NCBI GenBank assembly: GCA_029237695.1
Contig: JAQRGA010000065.1
Location: forward strand, 62,001 to 126,000
Length of the DNA stretch: 64,000 nucleotides
Direction of reading: 5' to 3'
Origin: Conchocele bisecta
Taxonomy: Eukaryota; Mollusca; Bivalvia; Lucinida; Thyasiridae
Made by a program: the position numbers and the translations under genes. Shown piece after piece: positions 46,193-58,404 of the stretch. Each line of letters begins with the position of its first letter. Position 1 is the stretch's first letter. The notes below the pieces were generated by a model, which ran no database searches, had not been told where the DNA came from, and saw only the letters and a program-made list of their open reading frames with translations.

Positions 46193-46491
46193 TACGGACA
46201 TGGATAGTTTTTTTTATTAATTCGTTCCCACGCAATAACAATTCGTTCCCTCAATCGAATTGTTAAATTAAGGGAACGAATTGTTAATTCGTGGGAACGA
46301 ATTGTTAATTCGTGGGAACGAATTGTTAATTCGTGCGAACAAATTGATAAATTGAGGGAATGAATTGTTAAATTGAGCGAACAAATTGTTAATTCATGGG
46401 AACGAATTATTCAATTTAGCGAACGAATTGTTATTTCGTGGGAACGAATTAATAAAAAAAAAGAATCCTACGTCCCCTGCGGGGCTCCGTA
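46193..46491. mobile_element. 299-bp foldback element, TACGGA...TCCGTA, 6-bp TSD, with empty site in unit B
   Basis: Flanked by CAATAC on both sides (46187-46192 and 46492-46497). Unit B has the uninterrupted site with a single CAATAC at 55167-55172. The interior is an array of ~21-bp units around AACAATTCGTTCCC and its complement. The left terminus has lost about 11 bp relative to the right (GGGACGTAGG / CCCCTGCGGGGCTCCGTA). Confidence 0.9.
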
Positions 46492-46497
46492 CAATAC

Positions 46498-48242
46498 GAC
46501 TGATAACGAGCATATTTGGGCGGATGACTGTGAAAAGGAACACTGCCATGTCTGTAAACATAATTGCCGGACCATTTTGCACATTCACGCAGATGGGCTG
46601 GAGGAATTGTTTTACTGGTACATGTAAATGGCTACATTGACTGAATGTCGACCAGCGTAGACACAGATCTCAGCCTATCCTGGTCGCATATTTAGCAAAT
46701 TCCATCATAATGATTAATCGATATTTTTATGTGGGTGAAATTGCATAAATGTCGGGTGACCCGAACATTCATTAGCCTAAAAGTACGTGCACTTAATAAA
46801 TGTACTTTCCGTCGCCATTAGTGCGGGCCAACTTGATAGTTAAATTTCGGACATTTAGTGCGGGCCAACTTGATTGTGGCGTACTTGCATTCCATTCACA
46901 TTGTGTGATAAATGTGAGGTTAGTATATATTGTGTTAGAGTATCATGAGTTAGCAAAACCATACAAATATGTTTTATTATCTGTAGATATCATGAGTTGG
47001 CAAAATAGTTTTCTTCTCACGATTACCACGACAGTGACATTCATTTTTAAAATATACAAATCGAACATTTTTTCTTAGAAAATCCAAGATGGCTCCCACT
47101 TATTTAATCAACGTTCTTGAGGACAGTTTTGTTCACCTCCACTCAAAGGCGGAACCCTTTCTCTAACGTCTTCTTATATTGTACTTCATTGCGATTTGTT
47201 TTCCCTGCTGGGACTGTTATTTTCTCGGTAGTTCATTGTGGAACAGTTGTTGTGGGGCTTTCGTTGCATCTGTTTTACTTTTACGTAGTTCATGTACTGT
47301 TGCTTTCCGTTAGGACCGCACACGGCTGATCGTGTGGTGCATGTTTGTACCACATTGAAGGCTCATCGATCACCACTGTGCGCGTGCTGTCATGTGTTTA
47401 TTGTGATGCATTTAATTATTTTCGTCTTTAAATGGTTCATGGATCTCCCTTTGGCATGTTGCTCTATAGTTTAAAACATTTGAAGCAGATAATTGAGCCA
47501 TGGTTTGTGTCATCATACAGCACATTACGGAATTTCAGAAAATGGACAATTATGCGGTTTCAGGGTGTCGAGTCACGTGGTATCAGAGATTTGTGATTTA
47601 ATGTTTGGCGGCATTTTAGTAAGTTCTACTTCTATTACATTCAAATGGCAAAACCGATTTTGTTAAAACATGGTGCAGCATGCAGCAATGTTTGCCTTTT
47701 ATTATGCCACATAAACTTGGTAAAATATACATGATGATGTATCTATAATTTTGCCACAAAATCGAGTACCGTCAATGAATGTTACATTCTCGAGCACGTG
47801 AATCGCCAGAAAAGTATAACATTTAGAAAGGACATTTTAGTGTGACCATAGAACATGCAAATCACCGTATTTGATTCGCTATATAACATCATTATCCGCC
47901 CATTTATTAGGAAGACTAAAATTCCGGCACGTTGGAAAACGTTATAAAACACGTGATCCCATACCCTGGATTTTCACATTGTAAACCGCGGCGCCTACTG
48001 TTTCGTCTCTTTCTATATCTGCACTATTCGTCATTACATCAATGAAACACCCGTAATGCTTCTAAAAATCAATATAAATCAGTTTCAGGCTACAGCAGTG
48101 TGCTATTTGATCAGGAGCTACACTGGTTACACCTCCCATAAGCCACACTCCTCCAGTCATATTTTAGGAATATATGTCTCAATCCTTTCGCCAACTCATG
48201 GCACGGAGATTGTGTCACTCATTGCGAACTGGGTACATGTTC
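46498..48242. other. Upstream region of FMO copy 3, no gene seen
   Basis: Alignable in patches with 56640-58340. Includes a CCAAGATGGCTCC box (47088), a CACGTG E-box at 47950-47955 conserved at 58099-58104, and a copy of a repeat (GCATCTGTTTTA...GTTGCTTTC) also seen at 50820-51060, 53930-54140 and 57170-57340. Short open frames here follow repeats. Confidence 0.55.
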
Positions 48243-48522
48243 GACTAGACTTTGTACACTGGGGTACACGTTCGACTAGACTATTTGTATACTGGGGTAC
48301 AAGTTCGACTAGACTATTAGTCGACGGGGTAGTTCGACTAGAAACTATGTACACTTTGTGGGGTACACGTTCGATTAGATTATTTGTACACTGGGGTATA
48401 CGTTCGACTAGACTACTTGTACACTGGGGTACACGTTCGACTATACTATTTGTACACTGGGGTACACGTTCGACTAGACTACTTGTACACTGGCGTACAC
48501 GTTCGACCAGACTACTTGTACT
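48243..48522 (+). repeat. 33-bp promoter-proximal minisatellite, ~9 units
   Basis: Consensus GACTAGACTAYTTGTACACT then GGGGTACACGTTC, units 29-37 bp. It ends about 45 bp before the TATA box of FMO copy 3. The homologous position in unit B (58343-58360) has a single TTGACCAGACTATTTGTCCT. The 160-codon frame through it exists because the unit is 33 bp long. Confidence 0.93.
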
Positions 48523-48566
48523 GTCACTACTGACTTGATGTTCAGTAAGATAAGGAGATTGATCGA

Positions 48567-48574
48567 TATAAATA
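48567..48574 (+). promoter_or_regulatory. Probable TATA box of FMO copy 3
   Basis: TATAAATA within GATCGATATAAATACATG is conserved with GACCGATATAAAATACATG in unit B, about 50 bp upstream of a conserved splice donor. Confidence 0.6.
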
Positions 48575-48594
48575 CATGTGCATTTCATAGCAGA

Positions 48595-48620
48595 TCATTT
48601 TCAGGGATCGACACTCTCTG
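48595..48620 (+). other. Probable non-coding first exon of FMO copy 3 (start approximate)
   Basis: TCATTTTCAGGGATCGACAC ... CTCTG followed by GTAAGT at 48621 is identical in unit B except one base. The coding exon is preceded by CCCATTACAG/ACGCTTGCC, an acceptor-like site. A short leader exon spliced over about 1.77 kb is inferred. The transcription start is estimated from the TATA position. Confidence 0.5.
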
Positions 48621-48622
48621 GT

Positions 48623-50399
48623 AAGTATAATTATAATACAAATGTTAAAAATAATAATAATAAGTGCATAATACTAGCATGCGCATACTGACAATAGGTT
48701 TCATTGTACGAAGAGAAAATAGTCTACATGTATCCCGTCTATGTATGTTATCTAAGATACATTAGTGTATAAATGTAATACATTTGTACAATGTATGTGT
48801 TATCAATGAGAATTTTTATTTTATGACTAAACGTGAATTACCGAGATTTATTAGCGAAATATCACTTGATATTACACTGTTTGAAACTGTGATAAATACG
48901 GGTTTGAACTGTGGGAATATAATTTTTGCAATTATGTCAAATATCATTACAAGCCAAACTATGTTGTCATGGCGACACGGGAGATAATTCCAAAGTCGGG
49001 CTCGCATTTAAAATATTTACCAGTTCTTGTGTCAAGTCCATTATTAATAAATGTTCTGTTCTTGGTCTGCAATACGACAACTCTAGCCTCAATTGGATAT
49101 GACATTACCAGCTGAATTACCTAATCTTACGGCAACTGTTAACCATTGTATTTACGAACAGTCGTCGCAAAATCAGACAATGACAGCCTGTTTATTCAGC
49201 CCACGGGACAGTGGGAATTCTGGTCAGCTTCTCGAATTGCCTTACAAACGGTCGAATCTGGTGCAGTGTAGTGATACTGATAATGAATAGATTCTTGTTG
49301 GTAAATCGTGTTGCTTTCGTTTACAAGTTATTTTAAATCCAGATCGACATGATCTTCAATGTTCACTCGGAATTAATCACAGTAAGCTTCGTGGCAGCCA
49401 TTGTTCATGTCGAGAATAAATTCCAATGATAGTATTGCCTCATGGGGGCGTGGCTTAAAATATCCACTATATCAATAAAATGTGTATTATTGTTAATCGT
49501 ATTATGTTATTGTTTAATTATTTGTGTACACTGTATTTCATCTATTATGTTTTAATATTATGAAACGAATATCAACATAATAAATTACAAAATGTGGAAT
49601 TATTTTTTATGCAACAAGTGATTTTAGTAAATTAATTGGTCATGTTGAGAAATGAGGCACCCCACATGTTCCTAGCGAAGGCCTAGAGGTACGATGCGGG
49701 TGCTAATGTAGATACTAAATAAGCAAAGAACGTTAATACTGTTATATGGTAATAAAATAAAGTGAAAATGTGTTGTTTTCAGTGTAATATCGAATTATTT
49801 GTTATCTCGCGAACACCAAACGTTATATTTTCACTCGTGGCTTCGCCACTCGTGAAAATACTACGGTTGGTGTTCACTCGATGAAAAGTAATTAATAGTA
49901 TACTGAAAACAACAAAAATCCTCTATGATTCATTATTTTTCAAACGCCAGTCAATCATCAATTATACTTTCATGCTGATATGCATAATTAGTATATACAT
50001 ACTTTCGTTTCCCATTGAAACACAATGGAACATAAGCCGTCAATATGTTTTCCATATTGACGTCTCGTGAGTTCATATTGCAAACATATCGCAAAGTTTT
50101 AACTCTTTTCGCATTGTCTAGTTATTCAACACTGATTATTACTATTATTATTATTATTATTAACACTTCAAGTCTGCGCGCCGTGTTGATATAGCGTCAG
50201 ACAACATTAAAAACACTATGTTGAATACAAAATCATAATTTTGGTACAGATACTCACTTACGGAAGCACGGAGGCATTATTTAACTCATGGTAACGAGAT
50301 TAACAAAAAGCACATACATATGTCTCCTCCGTACTAAAACGTCCGTTCTAACCATTTCAGATACATTACATGTAGATTTTCCCATTACAGACGCTTGCC
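48623..50399. other. Probable leader intron of FMO copy 3
   Basis: Contains a (TAA)n stretch at 48647-48662, a palindrome at 49795-49915 (TCACTCGTGGCTTCGCCACTCG centre region, ends GCGAACACC / GGTGTTC), and an (ATT)n run at 50140-50160. No supported gene. Confidence 0.5.
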
Positions 50400-53300
50400 A
50401 TGACCACCAAACCGAGGGTGTGTTTGATAGGAGCGGGTGCCAGCGGCATCGCGTCTCTGTGCCAGTGGAGTCACCTTAAGTTAGAAGGTGTTGATGTCCC
50501 CGATGTCGTCTGTTACGAGAAACAGAAGACGGTTGGCGGCCAGTGGAACTTTACCTGGCGCATAGGTGATATAAAACTCTTTGAAATGCTCATAGATTGC
50601 CGTATATATAAGCCCAACGGCCACATGGTTTCAATTATATGTATTAGTAAGGTATTTCCATGAATGTAGCCGACGGTTGTGCAAATTCGCAAATGATCAG
50701 CAATAGGGACACAGTATACCTTCGTTTGCTAGTGCCCAAAGGTGACACAAAGAGCCCATGTAATTAATTTCTTAATGATACATTGGAGCATAGAAATATA
50801 ACATACTATGTCCATGATTGGAGATAGTGTTGCATCATCCTGTTGCCTTCATGTTGGGATCGCACACCGCTGGACATGGAGTCTCCATGACCAGCGGTGT
50901 GAGATCCCAACATGACGAGTGCAAGTTTGTGTCGCAATGAAGGCTCCTCGACCACCACTGTGTGCGTGGCGTGTATTTATCATGTTGCATTGCATTATTA
51001 TCTTTTTACATGACTGTATTCAAGGGTCTCCTGTGGGCATCCTGTTCTATAGTTATGGGTGTTGTATTGCTTTTGTACTATTAGTTGTTTCTTGAGGACC
51101 GTATACCATTGGCTTGACGTGTCTACACCCACCGTTGTTACCCGTACCATTGCTCTATATGATATATATGTTAATATCACTTTGGTCTACTTGGGATCTT
51201 CCTACTTTTCAATGATATTTAAGGTACTGACGAAAACGGCGAGCCGGTCCACAGCAGCGTCTACCGCCACATGCGCACCAACACCCCGAAGGAAGCGATG
51301 GAGTCGCCAGACTACACGTTCGATCAGCACTTTGGCCGAGCAACACCGTCTTACCTAACTTCTACCATGATAAAAGACTACCTCCATGGTAAGTATTGGA
51401 TTCGCCAGTCCATATTTTTTCCTCCACACTTTTACCTCCTAACCATTTGGAAATGCGGTTTACTTAGGTCCGGTAGTTACGGTAGTGATGCCGACCTCCA
51501 GATAAGCTGCGTATTTGCGTACATGCACAATTAAAATTGACAAAAACCCAATTGAAATCAGAAGTAGCGAGTCTCCAAGGAGAAAATTCTAATGAAATGC
51601 CAAGACATGTTTTCATTTCGAAGCAAACTATTCAATAATTGCTGTCTGTTAATGTGTAAACAGTAGTGTGATTTTATTTTACCCAATTAAAATATTGAAA
51701 TATCCACTTGCTTCAGATATGATGGAGTGAAAATACTCAATTACTAATTTCTTATCTGGAGCTATGCTGTCCCGCCACTATACCACTTTCATGGACACCG
51801 TTACAATACCGATTACAATATGCATATCCACCATCACTACCACCAGTCACGGAGTGTGTTATCATTGCCCTATAATGTGTCTCTAAATGTACGACTCGGT
51901 GGCTGGCCAGCTGCAGATGACTGGCCTGTATGGTGATACTATAAGGCAGCAACGTTAACAAGAGTCTCACCGTAAATGCACCTCATCCACGAAAGCATTC
52001 AAAGACACCATCATTCACGGCATAACGTTGACTGCTGAACACTACTACCACAATATCATTACACGTCCAGATAACCATCATAATCGCCGAATAGTACAAG
52101 CAACAAATACATTATAACTACGGTTACTTTGCACTTGTTCTTGTCCGGCACTGACAGCCACATACTAACATCATCCAATTCATTGATACAACCATTGCCG
52201 CCACCATTGCTTGCGCATCTTCCCACCATACCACATTACCCGCACTACTACAATCACCACCTACCATCACCAGAATCACCCACAACAAAGCTTTTCCCCG
52301 TTTCTACACATATTCCGGAATGTGTACCCGTGCTAGTAGGAGAACTAGATATACATACTATGTATATTGGAGTTGGGTAAATTACTTAGCGTACGGTCGT
52401 CCGCATGTACGATCGAAAAATCGTCAGCTGAAGCTCGCGGTTTATCTCCACGTGCGTGCGGACGAACCGTGCTCAAAGTAGTACATGTCCCGATTACAAT
52501 TGTTGCTAGCTCAATTATAGCAACCATCACAACCACCGTCACTACGGCACCGTCGCAGCAATTGTTAGATTACAATGACATAAGCACACAGTTTCATAAG
52601 GAAGCGTTGGATATGAATGGTCATTTCTTCATTGTAGGTCGACTAATGAGCAAGCCGGGCGACCTTCTGCAGCATATTCAGTTTAACACGGCGGTGAAGA
52701 GGGTCTCCTACGACGAAGCGTCAGACATGTTTACCGTCACAGTACGGGATTACACCAACGATACGGTGACGTCATCGACATTCGGTCACGTGATCGTTGC
52801 CACTGGAGTTCGATGCACGCCGAATTATCCAGAATATCCCGGGTTCAAGTCGTTTCCGGGGAGACTTCTCCACGCGCATGACTTCAAGGACGGAAAGCAG
52901 TTTCGCGATCAGCGAGTCCTCATAGTCGGATCAAAATACACGGCAGAAGATCAGGCACTACATCTGCATAAATATGGGGCTAAACACGTCATCATCAGCT
53001 ACAGGACGTGTTCGTCCGGAGTCAAATACCCAAGTCGAATAGAAGAACGGCCGGGTGTCGAGCGGATCGATAATAAAACGGTCCACTTCATTGACGGTAC
53101 TACGGCCGAGGTCGACACAATCATCCTCGCCACCGGATACCTTCTAGACTTTCCATTCCTAGACGACGATCTCAGAATCGACCCGAGCACGCCACTTTCC
53201 TGGTACCCAGAAATGTACAAACTCACGCTGTGGACAGAGGGAGGGAACAACAAGCTGTTTTATTCAAGCGCATGGAACAATGTCTATTCGTTTGTTATTT

Positions 53301-53701
53301 ACGATCCGCAGGCGCTTTGGATCTGGAAGGTCATTTTGGGCATGATCACTTTACCGGCCAAGGACGCCATGCTTGCTGATATCGGGTCCTGGGTGGACAA
53401 GCTGAAACAGCTGGAGCCAATCACAAACCTGAATGATGTGGTTTCTTTCCAGTCCGAGTTCATGGATGATTTCTGTGCGGAGACTGGGTACGAGCGGGTG
53501 AACCTGAAGACAGATCCTGTCATGAAGGCCGCCATGGACGGTCGATGGAAATACCTACCGTCATACAAAGATGATTCATTTACTTCACCCCAATCTGGCG
53601 GAAAGCCTCTCGTGACACCAACACCCTGGATGGAAGACGTCGATGATGAATTCGAACAAGAGTTTACCGCCTTTATTAAATATAAAGATGGGGCCTGCTG
53701 A
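50400..53701 (+). CDS. Flavin-dependent monooxygenase, trimethylamine monooxygenase-like, copy 3 (intact, 3 coding exons)
   Basis: Coding exons 50400-50565, 51224-51388 and 52638-53701 (166, 165 and 1064 nt, both introns phase 1, GT-AG) give 464 residues ending before TGA. Motifs: FAD-binding GAGASG (11-16), VGGQW (45-49), DENGEPVHSSVYRHM (58-72), FMO signature FPGRLLHAHDF (183-193, FxGxxxHxxxF), NADPH-binding GSKYTA (208-213) and LATGY (274-278). No signal peptide or C-terminal membrane segment is evident, so a soluble enzyme is expected. In length and motif spacing it follows bacterial-type Tmm more than vertebrate FMO1-5. Tmm uses NADPH and O2 to make trimethylamine N-oxide; the true substrate here is inferred only. 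ATG 50400 is the first codon after an acceptor-like ATTACAG and aligns with copies 2 and 4. A possible poly(A) signal ATTAAA lies at 53791. Confidence 0.93.
50566..51223. other. Intron 1 of FMO copy 3
   Basis: 658 bp. Holds a hairpin GGGATCGCACACCGCTGG / CCAGCGGTGTGAGATCCC (50857-50910) within a copy of the GTTGCTTTC-type repeat. Confidence 0.75.
51389..52637. other. Intron 2 of FMO copy 3
   Basis: 1249 bp. The first ~110 bp and last ~220 bp align with intron 2 of copy 4. The centre is CAY-rich non-coding sequence, and a hairpin (GGTCGTCCGCATGTACGATC / GTGCGTGCGGACGAACC) lies at 52388-52480. Confidence 0.75.
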
Positions 53702-53955
53702 ACATTTAATTTTTCTATACGGGTTAGCTAATGGTCCATCATTTACATATATATTCGTATAACATGTATGATCTTTACATATTAATACATATTAAAACTT
53801 ACTAAAACTTTAGCATTAGTGCATGTATTCTATGCTATAACTTCGTTTTGTGTTGAACATTAAATATTTGACCCGGCCCCTGTTTTTCTATATGTAAATC
53901 GTTAGCGTTAGCAAAAGCGTACAATGGCCGTTCCCAGGCGACATACTTTTATCGT

Positions 53956-54889
53956 CTACTGTACCTTTCTTGCATAGCATCTGTTTTATATTTACATATT
54001 AAACATTTTGTGGCTTTACTTTTGGTTCCGTACACAGCTGCTTGTGGAGTGTATGTTTGTGACGCGTTGAAGGCTTATCCATCACAAGTGTGCCATGTTA
54101 CTAACATAGTGACGTGTGTATGGTGTGTGTCTTTATGTATCCGTGTGTCCATTTCTCTTCTTTGGGCAATGTATTCGTTTTATATAAAAGGTGAAACTGT
54201 TCCCGTTTACTCACAAGCCAGTTTCATATATAAAATGTACAAGGCCGTAGCTGTTTAAGCATTACTTCATGTTTGTCGGATGAATTAAGGATGATCATGG
54301 AGTTTGGCAACACTTCATAGCCAACTTTAATCAATATGATAATTAAATGAACTGCCTATTTCTAACAACCACTGTCACATTTACAGTGTAAGAGCCAGCG
54401 CTATCGTAATAAAGTTAGTGAAGTTGGTTCCAATTGCACCCAGTAATTCAATCATCAGGCGAAACGTGATTAGAGAACAAACAGTGGCTATAGCCGAGAT
54501 CATGATGCAACTGGAACAGAATCACGTACATGTACATCGCAATCTCTGTCATCCATGCATCTCTGTTGGTACTTTCTGATCTTCAGAACTTCTGAAACAA
54601 GAACAAAAAAGCATAAAGACAGGACATACATTTTATAAATGTGTAAAGAATATCTTGGCATGAATCACTGGGAGCTGTCACTACACTGAACTAAATTTAC
54701 ATCAGAGACGTCCAATGCGATGTGGCAGCGGGGAAAGTCTTGATTATGTTCGTAGACCATGAGTTTGACAAATATTCACATTTGTATGCGATAGCATGGG
54801 GCGCGGGCATACTGTGTTGCTCTTGAGGTTCCGTACGTACGTCCATCCGTCCGTGTACATTTACGTCGACAAGTCGAGAAGGTTATAGT
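53956..54889. other. Intergenic, between the duplication units
   Basis: 53930-54140 is another diverged copy of the GCATCTGTTTTATATTTACA repeat. 54790-54870 has the GATAGCATGGGGC...CGTCCATCCGTCCGTG repeat type also seen at 34900. No gene seen. Confidence 0.5.
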
Positions 54890-55264
54890 ATTAACCATAA
54901 CAAAAAGACCGTGTGCCCTTACAAGTTAAACTACAAACGTCGGAGAATTGTACATTCATAAAAAATATCAACAGTTTGACGTTTGCGAACTGTATAGCGC
55001 CAAATCTCGACCCACACGGCTCGCTTTTTCCAGTACCTTGCATGTTATAACAGGTCTATAAACGTCAGACAAATACAAAGTAAGAAGACAACGGCCGTTT
55101 GACTTTTGCGCACTGTGTAGCGTCAAATCTGGACCCACACGGCTCGCTGTTCTGTCACTGAGACACCAATACGACTGATAAGGATATATTTGGGCAGGTG
55201 ACTGGGAAAAGGAACACTGCCATGTTAGCATATTTTGCAAAGACCCTCTTAATTCATAATTGTT

Positions 55265-56640
55265 AGCGCGCCTTCCGAAAGAAGGAGTGCTTATGGCATA
55301 CCCCGGCGTCGAAAACTTAACATTGGGGGAAATCTGTTTCATTTCACCAAACGTTTCACCAAATGCCTTTCTCTAATGATTCTATGTCATACTGTGACAA
55401 GTCCACGTCTGTCATACCCACGCATACCCCAAAGTCAATGTCACAATCTTCAATATCTTAGTGTTTGTTCATAAAGTTAACGTTGATGGAAATTTGTTAT
55501 TATTTCTATTCACCAAACGTCTTGATATTTCGCACATGCCTTTCTCTAACGAATTTATCATACTCTGACAAATCTACGACTAGCATGTATCAGCTAACCC
55601 GAAGGTCAAAGTCACAATCTTAGTGTGTTCATAAACTCAACGTTGAGAAACATTTGTTACTATTTCTATTTCCTTTCACCAAACGTCTTACTTTTCACCT
55701 AAGCCTTTTCCCCAATGATACTGTATCATGCTTTGACAAATCCAACACCGTCATACCCCCGCTAACTGCAAGGTTAATGTCACAATCTTAGTGCATTCAT
55801 AAACGTAACGTTCAGGGAAATTGTTTATAATTACTGTTTCCGTTCGCCCCACGTCTTGGCATTTCACACAAGCCTTTCTCTAAATATTCTCTATCATGCT
55901 GTGACAAATCCACGATTGTCATACCCCCGCTAACCCCAAGGTCAATGTAACAGTCTTAGTGCGTTCATAAACGCAACGTTGCGGGAAATGTGTTATAATT
56001 CTGTTTTATTTCACCAAACGTCATGATATTTCACAATGTTTTTCCTCTAATGATTCTCTATCATGATGTGACAAATTCACGACTGTCTACTCATACCCAT
56101 ACTAACCACAAGGTCAATGTCACAATCTTACTGCATTCATAAACTTAACGTTGAGGGAAATTTGTTATAATTTGTGTTTCCATTTATGCCACTTCTTAAT
56201 ATATCATACATGCCTTTCTTTAACCATACTCTATCTGGATGTGACAAATCCATGACCGTCATACACGCTAATCTCAAGGTCAATATCACAATCTTAAGTG
56301 CTTTCATAAACATAACGTTGAGGAAATTTGTTATAATTTCTGTTTCCTTTCACCACACATCTCCATATTTCAAACATTGCCTAAACTAATGGTTCTCTAT
56401 CAATTTGTGACAAAGCTATGATCATCATACCCTCGCTAAACCCCAATGTCAAGGTCACAATTTTAGTGTTTTCACAAACTTTACGGGTAGGAAATTTGTT
56501 TCTACATGTATTTCTGTTTCCTTTCACACTGCTTCTTGATATTTCACACATGCCTCTATAATGCTGTGACATTTCAATGATTCTCTGGTCTTAGCTAATC
56601 TCGAGGTTAATCAACACCAGGCGAGCTTCGTTGTCTTTAT
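55265..56640 (+). repeat. Degenerate ~170-bp tandem array, ~8 units
   Basis: Starts GAGTGCTTATGGCATACCCC. Each unit has CAYGCCTTTCTCTAA, ATCATGCTGTGACAAATCCA, AAGGTCAATGTCACAATCTT and TTCATAAACNTAACGTTGAG blocks, with repeats near 55363, 55541, 55716, 55880, 56048, 56212 and 56385. It ends at CAGGCGAGCTTCGTTGTC. It is absent from the corresponding place in unit A. Confidence 0.82.
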
Positions 56641-57479
56641 AAATGGCGGATGGCCCGAACATAGACAAAACGTACGTGCACTTAATAAATGTACTTTCCG
56701 GCTACAGTAAGTGCGGGCAAACTTTATCGTTACATATCGGACATTTAGTGCAGTCGAACTTTATTCTTAAATATCGGACACTTAGTGCGGGCGAGCTTGA
56801 ACTTTAAATATCGGTCATTTAGTGTAGTAGTTATTTTATCGTTAAATATCGGACACTTATTGCACGCGAGCTTGAACGTTAAACGGACATTTAGTATATG
56901 TATCGTGGCTTATTTGCATTCCATTCGCATTGTCGGATAAAAGTGAGTTTAGCATTTATTCCGGTAGATATAGTTCTCATAAGTTTGCAAAAACATGTGA
57001 ATATTATGTTTTATCTATATGTATCAGGAGTTGGCAAAACTCTTCTTGTCACGGTTATCACACTTTGTGACGTCCATGGCTATTTTTCAAAGTAGACATG
57101 AACATGAATTTTTTTTTACAAAATCCAAGATGGCTCCTACTTATTAAATCAACGTTTTTGAGAACAGTTGTGTTATATGGCCGTTCGAAGGTGCTACACT
57201 TTTTGTCATGTCTTCGTGTACTGTACTTCATGGAATTCTTGTTGGGACTATTATTTTCTCGGTAGTTCATTGGGGAATAGTTGCTGTGGGCTTTCGTTGC
57301 ATCTGTTTTATTTTTACTTATTCGTGTACTGTTGCTTTCTTTTTGGGCCGCATACCGCTGGGTTCCGTTTCACTAAACTTAGTGCGACTAAAATGTTCGT
57401 TCAATTGATGGATTTACATTTATTGAACATAGGCGGAATAACTGTAAATCCAATGATTGTTTACAAGAAACATTGATAA
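56641..57479. other. Upstream region of FMO copy 4
   Basis: Homologous in patches to 46770-47480. An internal short repeat AATATCGGACANTTAGTGCGGG occurs about five times at 56730-56900 against two in unit A. CCAAGATGGCTCC at about 57125. Confidence 0.55.
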
Positions 57480-57930
57480 TTTATCCCGTCAACACAGTGT
57501 GTATGTGCCTTGAAACACGGTGCCGTGAAACATTTTTGATATTCAGTCAATACGACCTAATCACTGCGCATGAATATGTGCGATGGCTGGGGTTATTTTT
57601 ATTTGTTTTGCATTTTAAAGCCAGTTGTAGGTGTTGACGGGATAAATAGAATAGTAGGTTAGTGCCGTGAATGGGAAAAATGTCTGGCGCGGCACGGAAA
57701 CGTTCATCCAGTTTCCTAAGCCTTGACAGATATGTTTTCCATTCACGGCACTAACATACTATTCTCTATTTACAGACTATCATAGCGTCGTGGGGTACAT
57801 GCTTGTGCCGCATTGCATTGTGCGTGTGTCATAGAGAATAGTAGGTTAGTGCCGTGAGTGGGAAAAACATATCTGGCAAGGCTTAGGAAACGGGATGGGC
57901 GAGGCTCTGCCGTGCCGCGCCAGATATTGT
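57480..57930. repeat. Composite hairpin A+B, plus a truncated hairpin B
   Basis: Hairpin A long form 57480-57646 (TTTATCCCGTCAACAC ... GTGTTGACGGGATAAA) is joined through TAGAATAG to hairpin B 57648-57765. A further hairpin B from 57835 lacks its right end at about 57926. Unit A has none of these. Confidence 0.88.
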
Positions 57931-58404
57931 CGAGCACGTGAATAGCCAAAATAGACGGACCATAGAACATGCAACTCATCGTATTTGGTGCGCTATATAT
58001 CATCACAATTCGTCCATTTATTAGGAAGACTTTTAATGAAAATCTACTTTAACTTAACGTCAAACATTGCGTCGCGTCGGAACACGTTGTTCAGAAATCA
58101 CGTGATCCCATGCCCCGGGTTTTGACATTATAAACTGCGGCGTCTCTTTTCTTTGTGGATCTACAATGTTCGCCATTTCATTAACGAAACACCGTTATTA
58201 CCTCTATCAATCAATATAGATCAGTATCAGGCAGCACGATTGTGCTATTTGATCAGGAGCTATACTGGTCACAAATGTCAATCCTTTCACCAACCCACAT
58301 CACTCAGATTGTGTCACTCATTTCAAACTGGGGTGCAAGTTTGACCAGACTATTTGTCCTGTGACAACGGAGTTCAAGTTCACAAAAATTAGGACACTGA
58401 CCGA

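Larger units (their letters stand above)
45840..53955 (+). repeat. Tandem segmental duplication, unit A (contains FMO copy 3)
   Basis: Collinear with 54890-63960. Matching anchors include TGACCTTACAAGTTGAACTA (A) / GCCCTTACAAGTTAAACTAC (B), GTGCACTTAATAAATGTACT, TTTTCTCGGTAGTTCATTG, GCACGTGAAT, CACGTGATCCCAT, GATCATTTTCAGGGATCGAC and all three coding exons. The ATG-to-ATG offset is 9050 bp. Noncoding parts are diverged and carry unit-specific insertions. Confidence 0.85.

Noticed and set aside
48056..48588. 160-codon (+) and 130-codon (-) frames with an HWGTRSTRLLV-like repeat
   Set aside because: The frames exist because the VNTR unit is 33 bp. Units of 29 and 37 bp, the position just upstream of a TATA box, and a single unit in the paralogue all argue against coding.
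49093..49290. 65-codon frame in the leader intron of FMO copy 3
   Set aside because: No counterpart in unit B and no recognisable motif.
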